Below, one piece after another: positions 43,576 to 54,384 of a DNA stretch of 64,000 nucleotides. Each line of letters begins with the position of its first letter. Position 1 is the first letter of the stretch. Under the pieces are notes generated by a model. The model was not told the DNA's origin. It searched no databases and worked only from the letters and a program-made list of their open reading frames with translations. Location of the stretch: assembly GCA_963921195.1 (NCBI GenBank), contig OY992537.1, positions 133,322,694-133,386,693 on the forward strand, in the 5' to 3' direction. Made by a program: the position numbers and the translations under genes. The DNA is from Pegoplata infirma. Lineage: Eukaryota > Arthropoda > Insecta > Diptera > Anthomyiidae.

Positions 43576-44745
43576 TAATTTATTTTTATCGTGTGATGGA
43601 TATTGTTTCCGATTTTCGGCCACGACCTGAAGCAAAACTATTTTTTCCTCCTCGTTACGGCACAACACGTTGTTATAGTCTTCTATTAATTTTACGCCTC
43701 TTTCGGTAGCGTCGTTGACATCATGTAATTTACGTAAAATTTGCAGAGCTCGCTGGTAGTCCTGACGATTTTCCCAAGTATTTTAATCGGAAGCAATGAA
43801 ATTTGTTGTTATTCCGAAGCGTGCAAAAAATTTTGGAGTATCAGGTGTGACGTAGTGGCTTAAATCAGTTTTCATGAGTTCTTGATTCACTTGTTTCGAT
43901 GCCATGTTAATTCTTTTCACACCTTCGAATCCAACAACATGTACTGGAGGATTACAATCCTTGTTGCCACTGTCGCCGCTATCCTCTGAGGCATCTTCTT
44001 CCCCGATATCATCGTCTTCTTCTTCCTCCCTGTGTTCGTTAGACGATTCGTCCATCTCATCGTCAGATAACTCTTCCTCTAATTCCTCTTTCACTTCTTC
44101 AAATATACGAATTGCATTCGACATTTTTCGTTTTATTTCACAAGAGATATTCGGATCAAATAGTGCGAGAGCAACAGCTTCGCCACTAAGATACCAGAGG
44201 TGTCCACAGAATCTCTTGACCAATCGTTGCGACAGAATCTTATCAATTGAAGTATACTTGGCAATCGCTTTCAAAAAATTCAAATCATTATTTGGAGCTT
44301 CTATTGCTTTGGTAGCGCTAAACCAAGCTTTTACGTAAATTGTTATGATGAAAACGGTCACATCAAGAAGTGCATTTAATTCTTTTTTGGCCAAACCGAT
44401 ATATTTTCGGAACAAAAACATTTTTAGGCAATATATGCCTTTTGCCATCCATCGAGCATGACTGATGGTGGGCTAAAATGCTTATTAGGAATATTTTCGC
44501 CAAGGTATAATTAATCAATTTCAAGAAATTCCTTGTAGTCGTCTCTGGGTTGCTTTTCTTTTATTTGATCCCAACAAAACAACTTGATGTCAGTTTGGAC
44601 TTGAGCTGGTATGTTGCCTGCCACTTCCTCATCTTATATCCCAAGACTGTACGGTTTGTCTTTTATATTTTCCAACTGCTCTATAAAACGCGCAAACATT
44701 AGCACTCCTGGTCCAGACGTTTTGCCGAATTTGGTTTCAAACACT
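43576..44745 (-). pseudogene. candidate transposase relic, element A copy 1 (S/H-x-RW family)
   Basis: Minus strand. An N-terminal part in broken frames includes FGKTSGPGVLMF, RDDYKEFLEI and LYLGENIPN. Then an open stretch (44448-43783, 221 residues) holds ARWMAKGIYCLKMFLFRK, IYVKAWFSATKAIEAPNNDL, FCGHLWYLSGEAVALALFD, an acidic run of E/D/S (about residues 120-165), and SHYVTPDTPKFFARFG. A single TAA at 43783-43785 interrupts the frame, which then continues NTWENRQDYQRALQIL, ATERGVKLIEDYNNVLC and LLQVVAENRKQYP. The family is uncharacterised as far as I can tell. Position inside the TIRs makes it the likely transposase. No DDE triad can be assigned by eye. Confidence 0.65.
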
Positions 44746-44759
44746 TAGTTTTCCCCAGG

Positions 44760-45720
44760 GGAGCACCCCTACAAAGTGTAAATACGGCGTAGGTATGGTC
44801 AGAAAAAATGTAGGGGGCAAAAATTAATGGGGGTCAGTCTGCATTTCCCGTCCCTAAAAGGCACAGTGGGAGCGGTAGGCGCAAATTTTATAAAAAAATT
44901 AAAAAAAAAAAAAAATTGTGTGGGGACACCCTTAAGGCTTCAAAATAGAGGGTAGGTTTGTTTGGGGAAAATGTTGGGGCTGAAAAAATATTGGGGGTCG
45001 GTCACACATTTAACTTCTCTAGGGTCACCCCTGCGATAGTTAGAGCGGTGGGAGCAAGATTTACAAAAATGTAGTTTTGTGTGGGAGACCCCTTAGGAAT
45101 TCGAGATATGGAATTGGTATGTTCAGAAGAAGTGTTGGGGGCTAAAAATTAATGGGGGTTGATCTTGATAATGATCCCTCTAGGAGGCACCATTGGACCG
45201 GTAGGAGCTGATTTAATATGACAATTTAAGAAAAAATAAAAAAAAATCTATGGGACCACCCTAAGGATTGAAGATAGGGGGTAGGTATGTTCTAAGAAAA
45301 TGTTGGGGTTGAAAAAATATTGGGGGTCGGTCATACATTTGATTCCTCTAGGGTGACTTTTAGGACAGCTATAGCGGTAGAAGAAAGATTTTTTAAAAAT
45401 TGAACCTTTGTATGGGACCCCCCTTAGGGATTGGAGATAGGGTTTAGGTATATTTGGCAAAAGTGTTCAGGGGGAAAAAATAATGGGGGCCGGTCTCACA
45501 TTTGACCCCTCTAGGAGCAAAACCAGGGGAGTTTTGGGGATTTTTGTGGATTTTTTCCCCTCTACGCCCAACTTTGACCCCGATGAGCGACCCCTAGATC
45601 CTATCCGACCTCCCCCATTTTTTGGCTCATACACTTTTTTTACCAACCTCACAAAATGAGCGGTTCTAGCGCTTCCAAATATTGCTGCTTAAAATCTCAC
45701 ACAACACTATCCCACCCTTA
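44760..45720. repeat. right TIR of element A built of about 165-bp units
   Basis: Inverse of 41208-42219 with the same unit structure (words such as AAAATATTGGGGGTCGGTCA at about 44985 and 45315). Confidence 0.8.
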
Positions 45721-46149
45721 GTGAACATAATTGAACACCAAATGGTATTTAAACAAGTACGAAAATATTTTTTGACAAAAAGGAAAAAAATCCCGGTTTT
45801 TTTTTACAAAATTTTTTTTTCGTGGAAATTTTTTTTCAAAAATTTTTTTTTTTTTCAAAAGTAATTTCATTTTAAATAAAGTTTTTTGCAATAATCTTTT
45901 TGAAATTGTGGAGGGTATCACTACATTCGGCAAGGCCGAATTTAACTTTTTTACTTGTTTTTTTTATTTTTCCGGTTTTAAAACAATATTTTTACCAATA
46001 AAATTGGGTATTTTACCAATTTTTGGCGCACTCAAAATTACGTCGAAATCCTCGTAATTTTACGAGAATTTTACCTACCTCCTATTGTACGAGAATAGCC
46101 TCGTAAAACCAAGAGATTTTTTTGTAACTTTACAAGGTTTTTTTTTAGT

Positions 46150-46402
46150 GTAGCAGTAGAACTACAAAAATGTGCGTTCGATATATCCAACGCGAATATC
46201 GAAAAAAATTCTATTTGCTTGAAAAGTTTGGAAAGATGAATAATTTGAAATAAGTAGGTGAAACTCTATTTAGTTCATATATCACAAAATCTTTTTTAAT
46301 TTTCAACTCAGTGAAACTGAAATAAATGTTTAAACAACCGGCAGTTGTGTAAACAAGACCTTGAACCATCACTGAGCAATGTTTAAGGATTACCCCACTT
46401 TA
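46150..46402. other. noncoding spacer
   Basis: No recognisable feature before the Harbinger-like MITE. Confidence 0.4.
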
Positions 46403-46839
46403 GAGTCCCCGCACAACAATGTCGGTGACGTTTTTTTCATACAAATTTGGCAAGAAAAAACGCTCGACCGAAAACCGCTTGAATAAAATCAATTTTATTT
46501 TTGTGTCGGTTTCTCTCTCTCTTTTAATTTTTGATATGAAAATGTTACCACATTTTTATAAATATTTCGATTATTTTCGATAAAGTAAACAAAAAAATGT
46601 GATCTCTAAAAAAAAAAATATATAAAATTCTAAAAAAAACACAAAAAAACGAATCAATGTGAAAAAATTATATTGATATTAAAAAAAATAATAAAATTAA
46701 ATAAAAATGTGCAGAAAAAGTGAAAAAATAATGTGAATATAAACGTTTGACTGAATTTTCCGCTGCCGCCTTTGTTTTGCGCCTATACTCTCCCATGACC
46801 GAAACCGTCAAACGCTCCGACATTGTTGTGCGGGGACTC
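46403..46839. mobile_element. PIF/Harbinger-like MITE, copy A, TSD TTA
   Basis: GAGTCCCCGCACAACAATG at 46403 faces CATTGTTGTGCGGGGACTC ending 46839. TTA flanks both sides (46400-46402 and 46840-46842). Copy B at 56459-56897 has identical ends, the same target and 439 bp, and the interiors align throughout. Noncoding. Confidence 0.88.
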
Positions 46840-46842
46840 TTA

Positions 46843-48306
46843 TCCGTAAAAGTTACAGAGGTTAAAAGTTGAAAAATCTATAAAAATGGCTTGAAATAAT
46901 CCATAGTTTTTACCTTCTTTCGCTTTTTTTTTAAAGTTCTCCTTATATTTCAATCTTCCGGCATAACACAAAGTCAGTACATATAAGAGATTATTTTTAA
47001 TCTTGGTTTGATAGATGCTTCATCGCTTGGTAAGAAGTTATAAGACGGTTAAGTTTTGAAACCAAAAATTAAGAGTTTTTAAATTTTCGAGGTTTTTTGA
47101 TCACTGATTTCGGTCGCCTCTATAAAATGATAAAAGTTGAACTAGAGTTGGTAGCTGTTGTATTTCTTAACATTTTGGAATTAATCCCGTTAATGTGCCA
47201 CGAATAGTTAGAAGTTTCAGCAGATCAAAGTTCGAAAGAAAAAACGTAATTTTTTTAAAATACCAGTTTTTCGCGAGGCACGTTCGCAGTTTCATACGAA
47301 ATTTGGTGGACTCTTGCGTAAACCGAGTTTTTTGTGAGTATACATAAAAAAATCACTGTCGGGTTTATAAAAAATAAATTGCAAAAATTTTATGGCATTT
47401 TTGAAAATTGAGCGAAATTTGCAAATCTGTTTCCAATTTTTTTTAGTAGCAATTAATGCATCATGTTCATTTTAATACACCAAAAGACGTGCCTTAACGA
47501 GTAGAACTGATTTGCTTTTTGACTTTTTACTTTAAGCCATTCTGAGCGGAAAGCGCGATGATTTTATCTAAACCTGTTTTGATCTGGCACATCCAAGGCT
47601 TTACACGAAATCGGATTTTTTTAAATGAAAGCCCACTTGATGTGTCATCATAAAATCAGAGGCGCGTTAAAAAATGTTGATGATTTATAGATTTTTTGGA
47701 CCATATTAAATTTTCTTGTTAAGTATAAAAAAGCATCACCGATTTTTTTAAACAATGGTACAATGAAACGATTTTCCGTGATTTTTTTCAGTAATACCAA
47801 CGCGCATTGACTAAATATGTTATAAAAAATTGTGAAACTTTTCTTTTACCGCGACTTAATCGCGATTTTAGGTACTTAGATATATTTTTTTTTAAATCGT
47901 TTTGTCATTAAAGGGTTAAATTTATATCATATATTTTAGAAGAAATGATATATCCTGGCATGTTTTAATAACGCATGCAACAAATGTGTAGAAAAAAAAT
48001 CTTTTAAATATTTTTAAGATTTTTAAAACCGCTAAATTTTAAAACCGCCATAACTTTTGACACCCTTGCGCGATTTAATTGACGCGAACGAATTTCTTAT
48101 TCTAAAATAGCTTCTGATATTTATGCCAACTTTCATCAATGTGCTATCAAAACAAAAATCACATCTTTTTTACCTCAAAATTTAAGTCTTATACGGAACT
48201 GGAACTCCTCATATATTGATTCTGAACATTTTTTTCTCATTTTTTGCAATTCAATGGATTTTTGCAAAAAGTGCTTAATCGAAGATTTTGTTATTTATTG
48301 CAAATA
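46843..48306. other. 1.5 kb noncoding, unassigned
   Basis: No open frame above 60 codons with any family character and no boundary motifs. It has phrases like CGCCATAACTTTTGACACC that suggest an old dispersed repeat. Confidence 0.4.
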
Positions 48307-48314
48307 CCAATTTC

Positions 48315-49688
48315 GGCGACACGAAATAACTCCCACATGAAATAACTCCCACCTTAAAAATGAAAAAAGTCCAAAAAAAAAACTCCATACAAAGTTGGGA
48401 GTTATTTCATATGAAGTAACTCCAAATTTAGTGGGACTTTCATCATTTTTGTTGGGAGTTATTTCATAATTTTCGGTGGGAGTTCTTTCATATGAAAGAA
48501 CTCCCACTACAATAGCAATGAAATAACTCCCACTATTATTTCATTGTTGGTGGATGTATCTGGAACATTTTGACTTATATAATATTATTATTAATAAAAT
48601 GAAATTCTTTGTGATTTTGGTACCAAATTTTTGGACGCAGTGCTTTCTAACAAATTTGTATGTTTCAGAAATTTTTCTACCAAAACTGGCAAGAATTTTT
48701 GAGTTAAGAGCGTACTGCAGCCGAAAATATTTTCGTTAGAATACAAATTGTTAAAAAAAACGTGCGCACGTGAAAATATCCAACGCGTTGTGTTTTTCGA
48801 TAACATAGAAAGTTTTTCGATAACATTCAAGATTGTTGGGTAAAGAACCACAAAAATTTTAGCCTGCGGCGATTTTTAAAACAAGTGCTAATTAAATCGT
48901 TTAAATTTTCGGTAACAAACAAATTTGTCGCAAAAAGCGCCGCAGGCGAAAATTTGGTACCAAAAATCGCCGCGATTTTGGTACCAAATTTTCGCCTGCG
49001 GCGCTTTTTACAACAAGTGCTAATTAAATCTTTTAAATTTTCGGGAACAAACAAATTTGTCGCAAAAAGCGCCGCAGGCGAAAATTTGGTACCAAAAATC
49101 GCGGCGATTTTTGGTACCAAATTTTCGCCTGCGGCACTTTATATAACAAGTGCTAATTAAATCTTTTAAATTTTTGGTAACATACAAATTTGTCGCAAAA
49201 AGCACCGCAGGCGAAAGATTGGTACTAAAAATCGCCGCAATTCGCACATCGCCGCGATGTTTGTAAGTAATCGAATCAAGTCAAACAGAACACTCACAAT
49301 CAGTGTATTTTTGCATGCTATTAAAAAACTCTGAAAAAAATCAGCCGTCTACTGTCGCATTCGGCAGTTATTATAACATGTTTGTATTGTACCAAAAGTA
49401 AGATCGGGATCCTCATGCTCGACTTATCTGATATATATACATATTTTCCCTTATTGTTTGTTTAATTTTTGTTGAGACTTTTACATTTTTTTATTGGGAC
49501 TTCTTTCGTTATTAATGGGAGTTATTTCATTGGCACTTATTTCATTTTGTAGGTGGAAGTTATTTCATTGCAGTTGGGACTTGTTTCATTTTTTTCTCCA
49601 TTGGGACATATTTCATTTTTGGTGGGATTTATTTCATTGGGAGTTATTTCGTAGGAGTTATTTCATGTGGGAGTTATTTCGTGTCGCC
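48315..49688. mobile_element. Foldback-like element 3, 1374 bp, TSD CCAATTTC
   Basis: GGCGACACGAAATAACTCCC at 48315 faces GGGAGTTATTTCGTGTCGCC ending 49688. CCAATTTC flanks both (48307-48314 and 49689-49696). GGGAGTTATTTCAT / GGGACTTATTTCAT arrays run to 48545 and from 49470. The centre is a GC-hairpin tandem array (48862-49255). No transposase frame. Same family as 11478-14450 and 26086-26807. Confidence 0.9.
48862..49255. repeat. about 132-bp tandem repeat with perfect GC-rich hairpins
   Basis: Three units begin near 48862, 48996 and 49127 at GCCTGCGGC and share ACAAGTGCTAATTAAATC. Each junction is a near-perfect palindrome: GCCGCAGGCGAAAATTTGG, TACC, centre TCGCCGCGA, then the inverse. 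ORFs on both strands (e.g. FGTKFSPAALFATNLFV-like peptides) are palindrome translations. Confidence 0.88.
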
Positions 49689-49778
49689 CCAATTTCAATG
49701 TAACATTTCTGAATCTGAGAATTTGTCAGACATTATTTTCATCAAAAATTTTTCCTTTACAAAGATTTTGAGATTTCT

Positions 49779-49875
49779 ACACACAAAAAAAAACCAAATT
49801 ACTAGAAAAAGTCTAGTAATCCCATTTTACCAACATTTGTTAGTTTTCCTCGTTTTTCACCAAAAAAAAGAATAA
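49779..49875. mobile_element. MITE end fragment (CACACAAAAAAAAACC)
   Basis: It resembles the left 100 bp of the 29453 and 40279 elements (TCTAGTAATCCCATTTTACC). It breaks off at the LOA relic. Confidence 0.5.
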
Positions 49876-50095
49876 CACTTTCTGGTCAGAGACTTGCTTC
49901 ACTGGGATCTGAGATAAAGACTGATCAAAAAGATCGCGCAGCTGATCTTTTTGATCAGTCTTTATCGGATGCTAAAATATTTTAGGAGTTTCATAAGGAG
50001 CTCAAATTGGTTTATCGTAAGCCACTAGTAGGGGAACCCTATTAGTCCCGTGGTATATCGACGGACCTCTAAACTAATAGTCTGTCCGAATATTT
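49876..50095 (+). mobile_element. LOA family A 3'-end relic with an acquired hairpin
   Basis: CACTTTCTGGTCAGAGAC corresponds to 20235 in copy 1. TTTATCG-AAGCCACTAGTAGGG-type and CCCGTGGTAT words follow to about 50095 without the CCTAA tail. Between them the sequence has gained a 23-bp-arm palindrome (49913-49935 and 49944-49966) absent from the other copies. Confidence 0.7.
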
Positions 50096-51177
50096 TGTGG
50101 ATCAAATTTCACCAGACAGAAATTTCACCCACCCATGTAAAATGCTTAAAAAAGTCTAGTTGACAAAATTTGCAAATCCGTTTTTTTTTAATGAAATATT
50201 TATCCTTTAAAATTTTACTTTTTTAAGCTGGATGTATTTTCTACTTTTGATGGCCCCTAATAAAATTTGAAGCACAAAATATCCAGAGAACATTTTAACC
50301 CTTTAAATTCATTTTTCAGTAGGTTTGGATTTGCTCTTTGACTCGTGACTCCTTCCCAACAGCTCCTAAAGTTTAGCAAAGTTTTGCTAGTATACAATAT
50401 TGTATGGTCAATATAAGAAAATTAAACTAGTAAACATTAAAACTAAAGGTGTTGAAATACTTTGGAGACGTATTTCGCGTTTAACAAAACTTATTGTTCG
50501 AGATTTGGAACCGCAATTTCCCTTTCCCGACGTTTAATCATTGTGCACTAGTGTAATCGTCCATATCTTTATAAATTAAATAAACAAATGGACATTGAAT
50601 ATTCTTTTTATATCATCTTTAGCTACGACAACAGGTTCTACAAAAAAAAAAATAAAAATAAATTGTATATAAAATATTCCAAATGAATACAACCACAAAT
50701 GTTGTCATATTTCAGTTGCATTTAGTTTTGACAATTTATTTGTCATAAACTTTAATGAACTTCTAAACAATTATGAAAAGTGGAATTGTATTTGAGAGAA
50801 TTTTTAATTAAAAAGAAAATTTAATTACTAAAGTGCCATTTTTACCAATGTTTGTACTTTTAACGAACCGAACGAGTTACGACAACTGCTATTTGTTTGT
50901 TTGTATGGATGTGTGAACAAATTGCTTATGAAATATTTTAGATTTTTCTATTAGTTTAATAAATAAATAATTTTGTTTATTTTTTGTTGGTTTAACCAGA
51001 AATGTCAACAGCAGACAATTTTACTAACTACTTGAGAATTACAAAAAAAAAAACTAAAACTAAAACTAAAAAAGACGCCTGCAGCTAAGACCGTACCACT
51101 TTGACTGTTTGTTTACAAATGTTGGAATTTTGTGATGCATTTTTCCTTTTATACTTTCCACTAATAAGGGTGTTGGA
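50096..51177. other. noncoding, unassigned
   Basis: AT-rich; no repeat shared with the rest of the window and no gene recognised. Confidence 0.45.
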
Positions 51178-51185
51178 ATGTACAT

Positions 51186-54100
51186 TAAGGGTGGGATAGT
51201 GTTGTGTGAGATTTTAAGCAGCAGTATTTGGAATCGCTAGAACCCCTCATTTTGTGAGGTTCGTAAAAAAAGTGTATGAGCCAAAAAATGGGGGAGGTCG
51301 GATAGGATCTAGGGGTCGCTCATCAAGGTCAAAGTTGGAAGTACATGGGAAAAAATCCACAAAAAACCCTACAACTCCTCTGGTTTTGCCCCTAGAGGGG
51401 TCAAATGTGAGACCGGACCCCATTATTTTTTTGCCCCAAACACTTTTGCCAAATATACCTAAGCCCTATCTCCTCTCCTTAAGGAGGCTCCCATACAAAA
51501 ATTGAATGTTAAAAAATATTTGCTCCTACCTCTCTAGCCGTTCTAGAAGTGACCCTAGAGGAATCAAATGTATGACCGACCCCCAATATTTTTTCATCCC
51601 CAACATTTTCTTATAACAAACCTACCCTCTATCTTCAACCGTTAGGGTGGTCCCCATACATTTTTTTTATTTTTTCTTAATTTTTTATTATTAAATCACC
51701 TCCTACCGGTCCAACGGTGCTTCCTAGAGGGGTCATTAGCAAGATCGACCCCCATTTATTTTTAGCCCTCAACATTTCATCTGAACATACTAACTCGATA
51801 TCTCCAATTCCTAATGGGTCTCCCACACAAAATGACATTTTTATAAAATTTGCTGCCACCGCTCTAACTGGCGCAGGGATGACCCTAGAGAATTTAAATG
51901 AATGACTGACTCCCAATATTTTTTCATCCCCAACATATTCCCCAAACAAACCTACCCTCTATTTTTAAGCCTTAAGGGGGTCCCCACACATTTTTTTTAT
52001 TTTTTTATAAAAGCAGATCTTATACTGACACCCAATTTTTTTTTATCCCCAACATTTTCCCCAAACAAACCTACTCCTAATTTTTAAGTCTAAAGGGGGT
52101 TCCCACACATTTTTTATAATTTTTATTTATTTATAAAATCAGCTCTTACCGCTCTCACGGTGCCTCTAAGGAACAGGAAATTCAGACTGACCCCCAATAA
52201 TTTTTGCCCCCTACTTTTTGTTCCAACATACCTACGCCGTATTTCCATTTTGTTAGGGTAACATTATTTCCTCTCCTTTACGGCAAAACACGTTGTTATA
52301 GTCCTCTATTAATTTTACGCCTCTTTCGGCAGCGTCGTTGAAAACATGTAATTGAAGTAATATTTGCAACGCTTGCTGGTAGTCCTCACAATTTTCCCAA
52401 GTGTTTGGACCGGAACCAATGAAATTTGTTGTTAATCCGAATCGTGCAAAAAAATTTGGTGTCTCAGCTGTGACGTAGTGGCTTAAATCATTATTTATAT
52501 TATAAGTTCTGGATTTATTTGTTTCGATTCCATGTTAAATATTTTCACACCTTCGAAGCCAACCACGTGTACTGGATGATCACGATCTTTGTTGCCTCTT
52601 TCGCCGCTATCCCCTGGGTCATAATCTTCCCCGATATCATCGTCTTTTTTTCTTCGCTGCCTTCGTCGGACGATTCGTCCATATTTTCGTCAGATAACTC
52701 TTCCACCTTGCATTTGTCATTTTTCGTTTTATTTCACAAGAGATATTCGAATCAAATAGTGCAACTGCTTCACCACTGAGATTCCAAAGATGTCACAGAA
52801 TCTCGTCTCCAATCGTTGAGACATCTTATTTATTGAAGCATAATTAACGATCGCTTTCAAAAAATTCAAATCTCTATTTTGAGGTTCTATTGTTTTTGGT
52901 CAAACCTAAAACATTTTTAGCCAATATATGCCTTTTGCCATCCATCGAGCATGACTGATGGGTCCTGGTTTGCTAAAATGATTATTAGGAATATTTTCAC
53001 CAAGGTATAATAAAACAATTTCAAGAAACTCCTTGAAGTCGTCTCTGGGTTGCTTTTCCTTTATTTGAGCCCAACAAAACAACTTGATGCAGTTTGGACT
53101 TGAGCTGGTATGTTGCCTGCCACATTCTAATCTTCTATGCCAGGACTGTATGGTTTGTCTTTTATATTTTCCCATTACTCTTTAAAACGCTCAAACATTG
53201 GCACTCCTGGTCCAGACGTTTTGCCGAATTTGGTTTCAGACACTTCTTTTAATTGAAGTTCATTAATATGATGTTCGCATGGCAGATATAGGGGGTCAGT
53301 CTGTATTTCCCGTCCCTAAGAGGCACTTTGGGAGCGGTAAGAGCTGAATTTATAAATAAAAGTGTTGCTAATTATTGTACTTTTGTAAATTCTAAATACT
53401 CCAACGTTGAGTTCCAGTGCCATTACGAATTTGGTTTTCCTAAGGGGAGCACACTTACAAAGTGGAAATACGCCGTAGGTATGTTCGAAAAAATGTGGGG
53501 GTCAAAAACTAATGGGGGTAAGTCTGCATTCCCTATCCCTAAGAGGCACCATGGGAGCGATAAGATCTGATTTTATAAAAAAAATGTGTGGGGACCCCCT
53601 TAAAGCTTAAAAATAGAGGGTAGGTAAGTTTGAGGAAAATGTTGGGGCTAAAAAAATATTGGGGGTCAGTCATACATCTAACTTCTCTAGGGTCACCCCT
53701 GCGCCAGTTATAGCGGTAGGAGCAAATTTTATAAAAATTTCATTTTGTGTGGGAGACCCCTTAGGAATTAGAGATAGGGAAGTGGTATATTCAGAAGAAA
53801 TATTGGGGGCGGAAAATAAATGAGGGTCGGTCTTGATACTGACCCCTCTAGGAGGCACCATTGGACCGGTAGGAGCTGATGTAATAAAACAAATTAAGAA
53901 AAAATAAAAAAAATGTATGGGGACCACCCTAAGAGTTAAAGATAGAGGATAGGTATGTTCTAAGTTGAATGTTGGGGTTGAAAAAATATTGGGGGTCGGT
54001 CATACACTTGATTCCTCTAGGGTCATTTCTGAGACAGCTAAAGAGGTAGGAGCAAATATTTTTAAAAATTGAACCTTTGTATGGGAGCCCCCTTAGGGAG

Positions 54101-54376
54101 TGGAGATAGGGCTTAGGTATGTTTGAGAAAAGTGTTTGGGGGGAAAAATAATGGGGGTCGGTCTCACATTTGACCCCTCTTGGGGCAAAACCAGGAGAGC
54201 TGTAGGGCTTTTTGTTGATTTTTTCGCCTCTATGCCCAACTTTGACCCCGATGAGCGACCCCTAGATCCTATCCGACCTGCCCCATTTTTTGGCTCATGC
54301 ATTTTTTTTACGAACCTCACAAAATAAGCGGTTCTAGCGCGTCGAAATCGAAAACTCGTGCACTATCCCACCCCTA
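51186..54376. mobile_element. hAT-like long-TIR element A, copy 2 (inverted), TSD ATGTACAT
   Basis: TAAGGGTGGGATAGTG at 51186 faces CACTATCCCACCCCTA ending 54376. ATGTACAT flanks both (51178-51185 and 54377-54384). The TTTTAAGCAGCA end is here on the left and the TCGAAATCGAAAAC end on the right, the reverse of copy 1. The tandem TIR units are the same. The gene inside is more decayed. Confidence 0.9.
52262..53260 (-). pseudogene. candidate transposase relic, element A copy 2
   Basis: Minus-strand pieces with many breaks. CWAQIKEKQPRDDFKEFLEI, LLYLGENIPNNHFSKP and GPISHARWMAKGIYWLKMF (53175-52906) give the best view of the core that is frameshifted in copy 1. C-terminal FNDAAERGVKLIEDYNNV lies at 52340-52280. 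The acidic linker is partly kept near 52600-52700. Nonfunctional. Confidence 0.6.
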
Positions 54377-54384
54377 ATGTACAT

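Larger units (their letters stand above)
41208..45720. mobile_element. hAT-like long-TIR element A, copy 1, TSD GTGAACAT
   Basis: TAGGGGTGGGATAGTG at 41208 faces CACTATCCCACCCTTA ending 45720. The 8-bp duplication GTGAACAT (41200-41207 and 45721-45728) is perfect. The TIRs are about 1 kb long. The two outermost 70 bp differ (one with TTTTCGATTTCGACACGC, the other with TTTTAAGCAGCA), and copy 2 has the same two end types swapped by inversion. The minus-strand gene relic is at 43576-44745. A 1.2-kb hAT-like element is nested at 42220. Confidence 0.9.
40814..45960 (+). repeat. GTCY (mini-me-like) repeat copy 5, split by a 4.5-kb element
   Basis: Left piece 40814-41207: TATACCCTCCACTTAG, core CGAAATATCGATC, microsatellite 40954-40982. 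Right piece 45721-45960: GAGGGTATCACTACATTCGG, hairpin ATTCGGC-AAG-GCCGAAT at 45925-45941, then TTACTTGTTTT. Together they equal the complete copy at 6118. Confidence 0.75.
40279..46149. mobile_element. TA MITE (CACTCAAAAAAATAAAC / TTTTTTAGTG), outermost level of a five-level nest
   Basis: The left end follows TA (40277-40278). The right end is followed by TA (46150-46151). Arms to 40813 and from 45961 share TTACCAATTT, CCTTGTAA and CCTCGTAA words in opposite orientation. Related to 29453-29957. Confidence 0.6.

Noticed and set aside
43904..44338. Serine-rich plus-strand frame of 144 residues
   Set aside because: Antisense shadow of the acidic E/D/S linker of the minus-strand transposon protein relic.
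40279..46149. LTR retrotransposon or endogenous virus in the repeat-rich middle
   Set aside because: No direct long terminal repeats, no gag/pol/env-like frames, and the only RT domains are non-LTR type.
48827..49247. Several overlapping frames with FSPAALFATNLFV-like repeats on both strands
   Set aside because: They are readings of the palindromic tandem array, giving nearly the same peptide on both strands.
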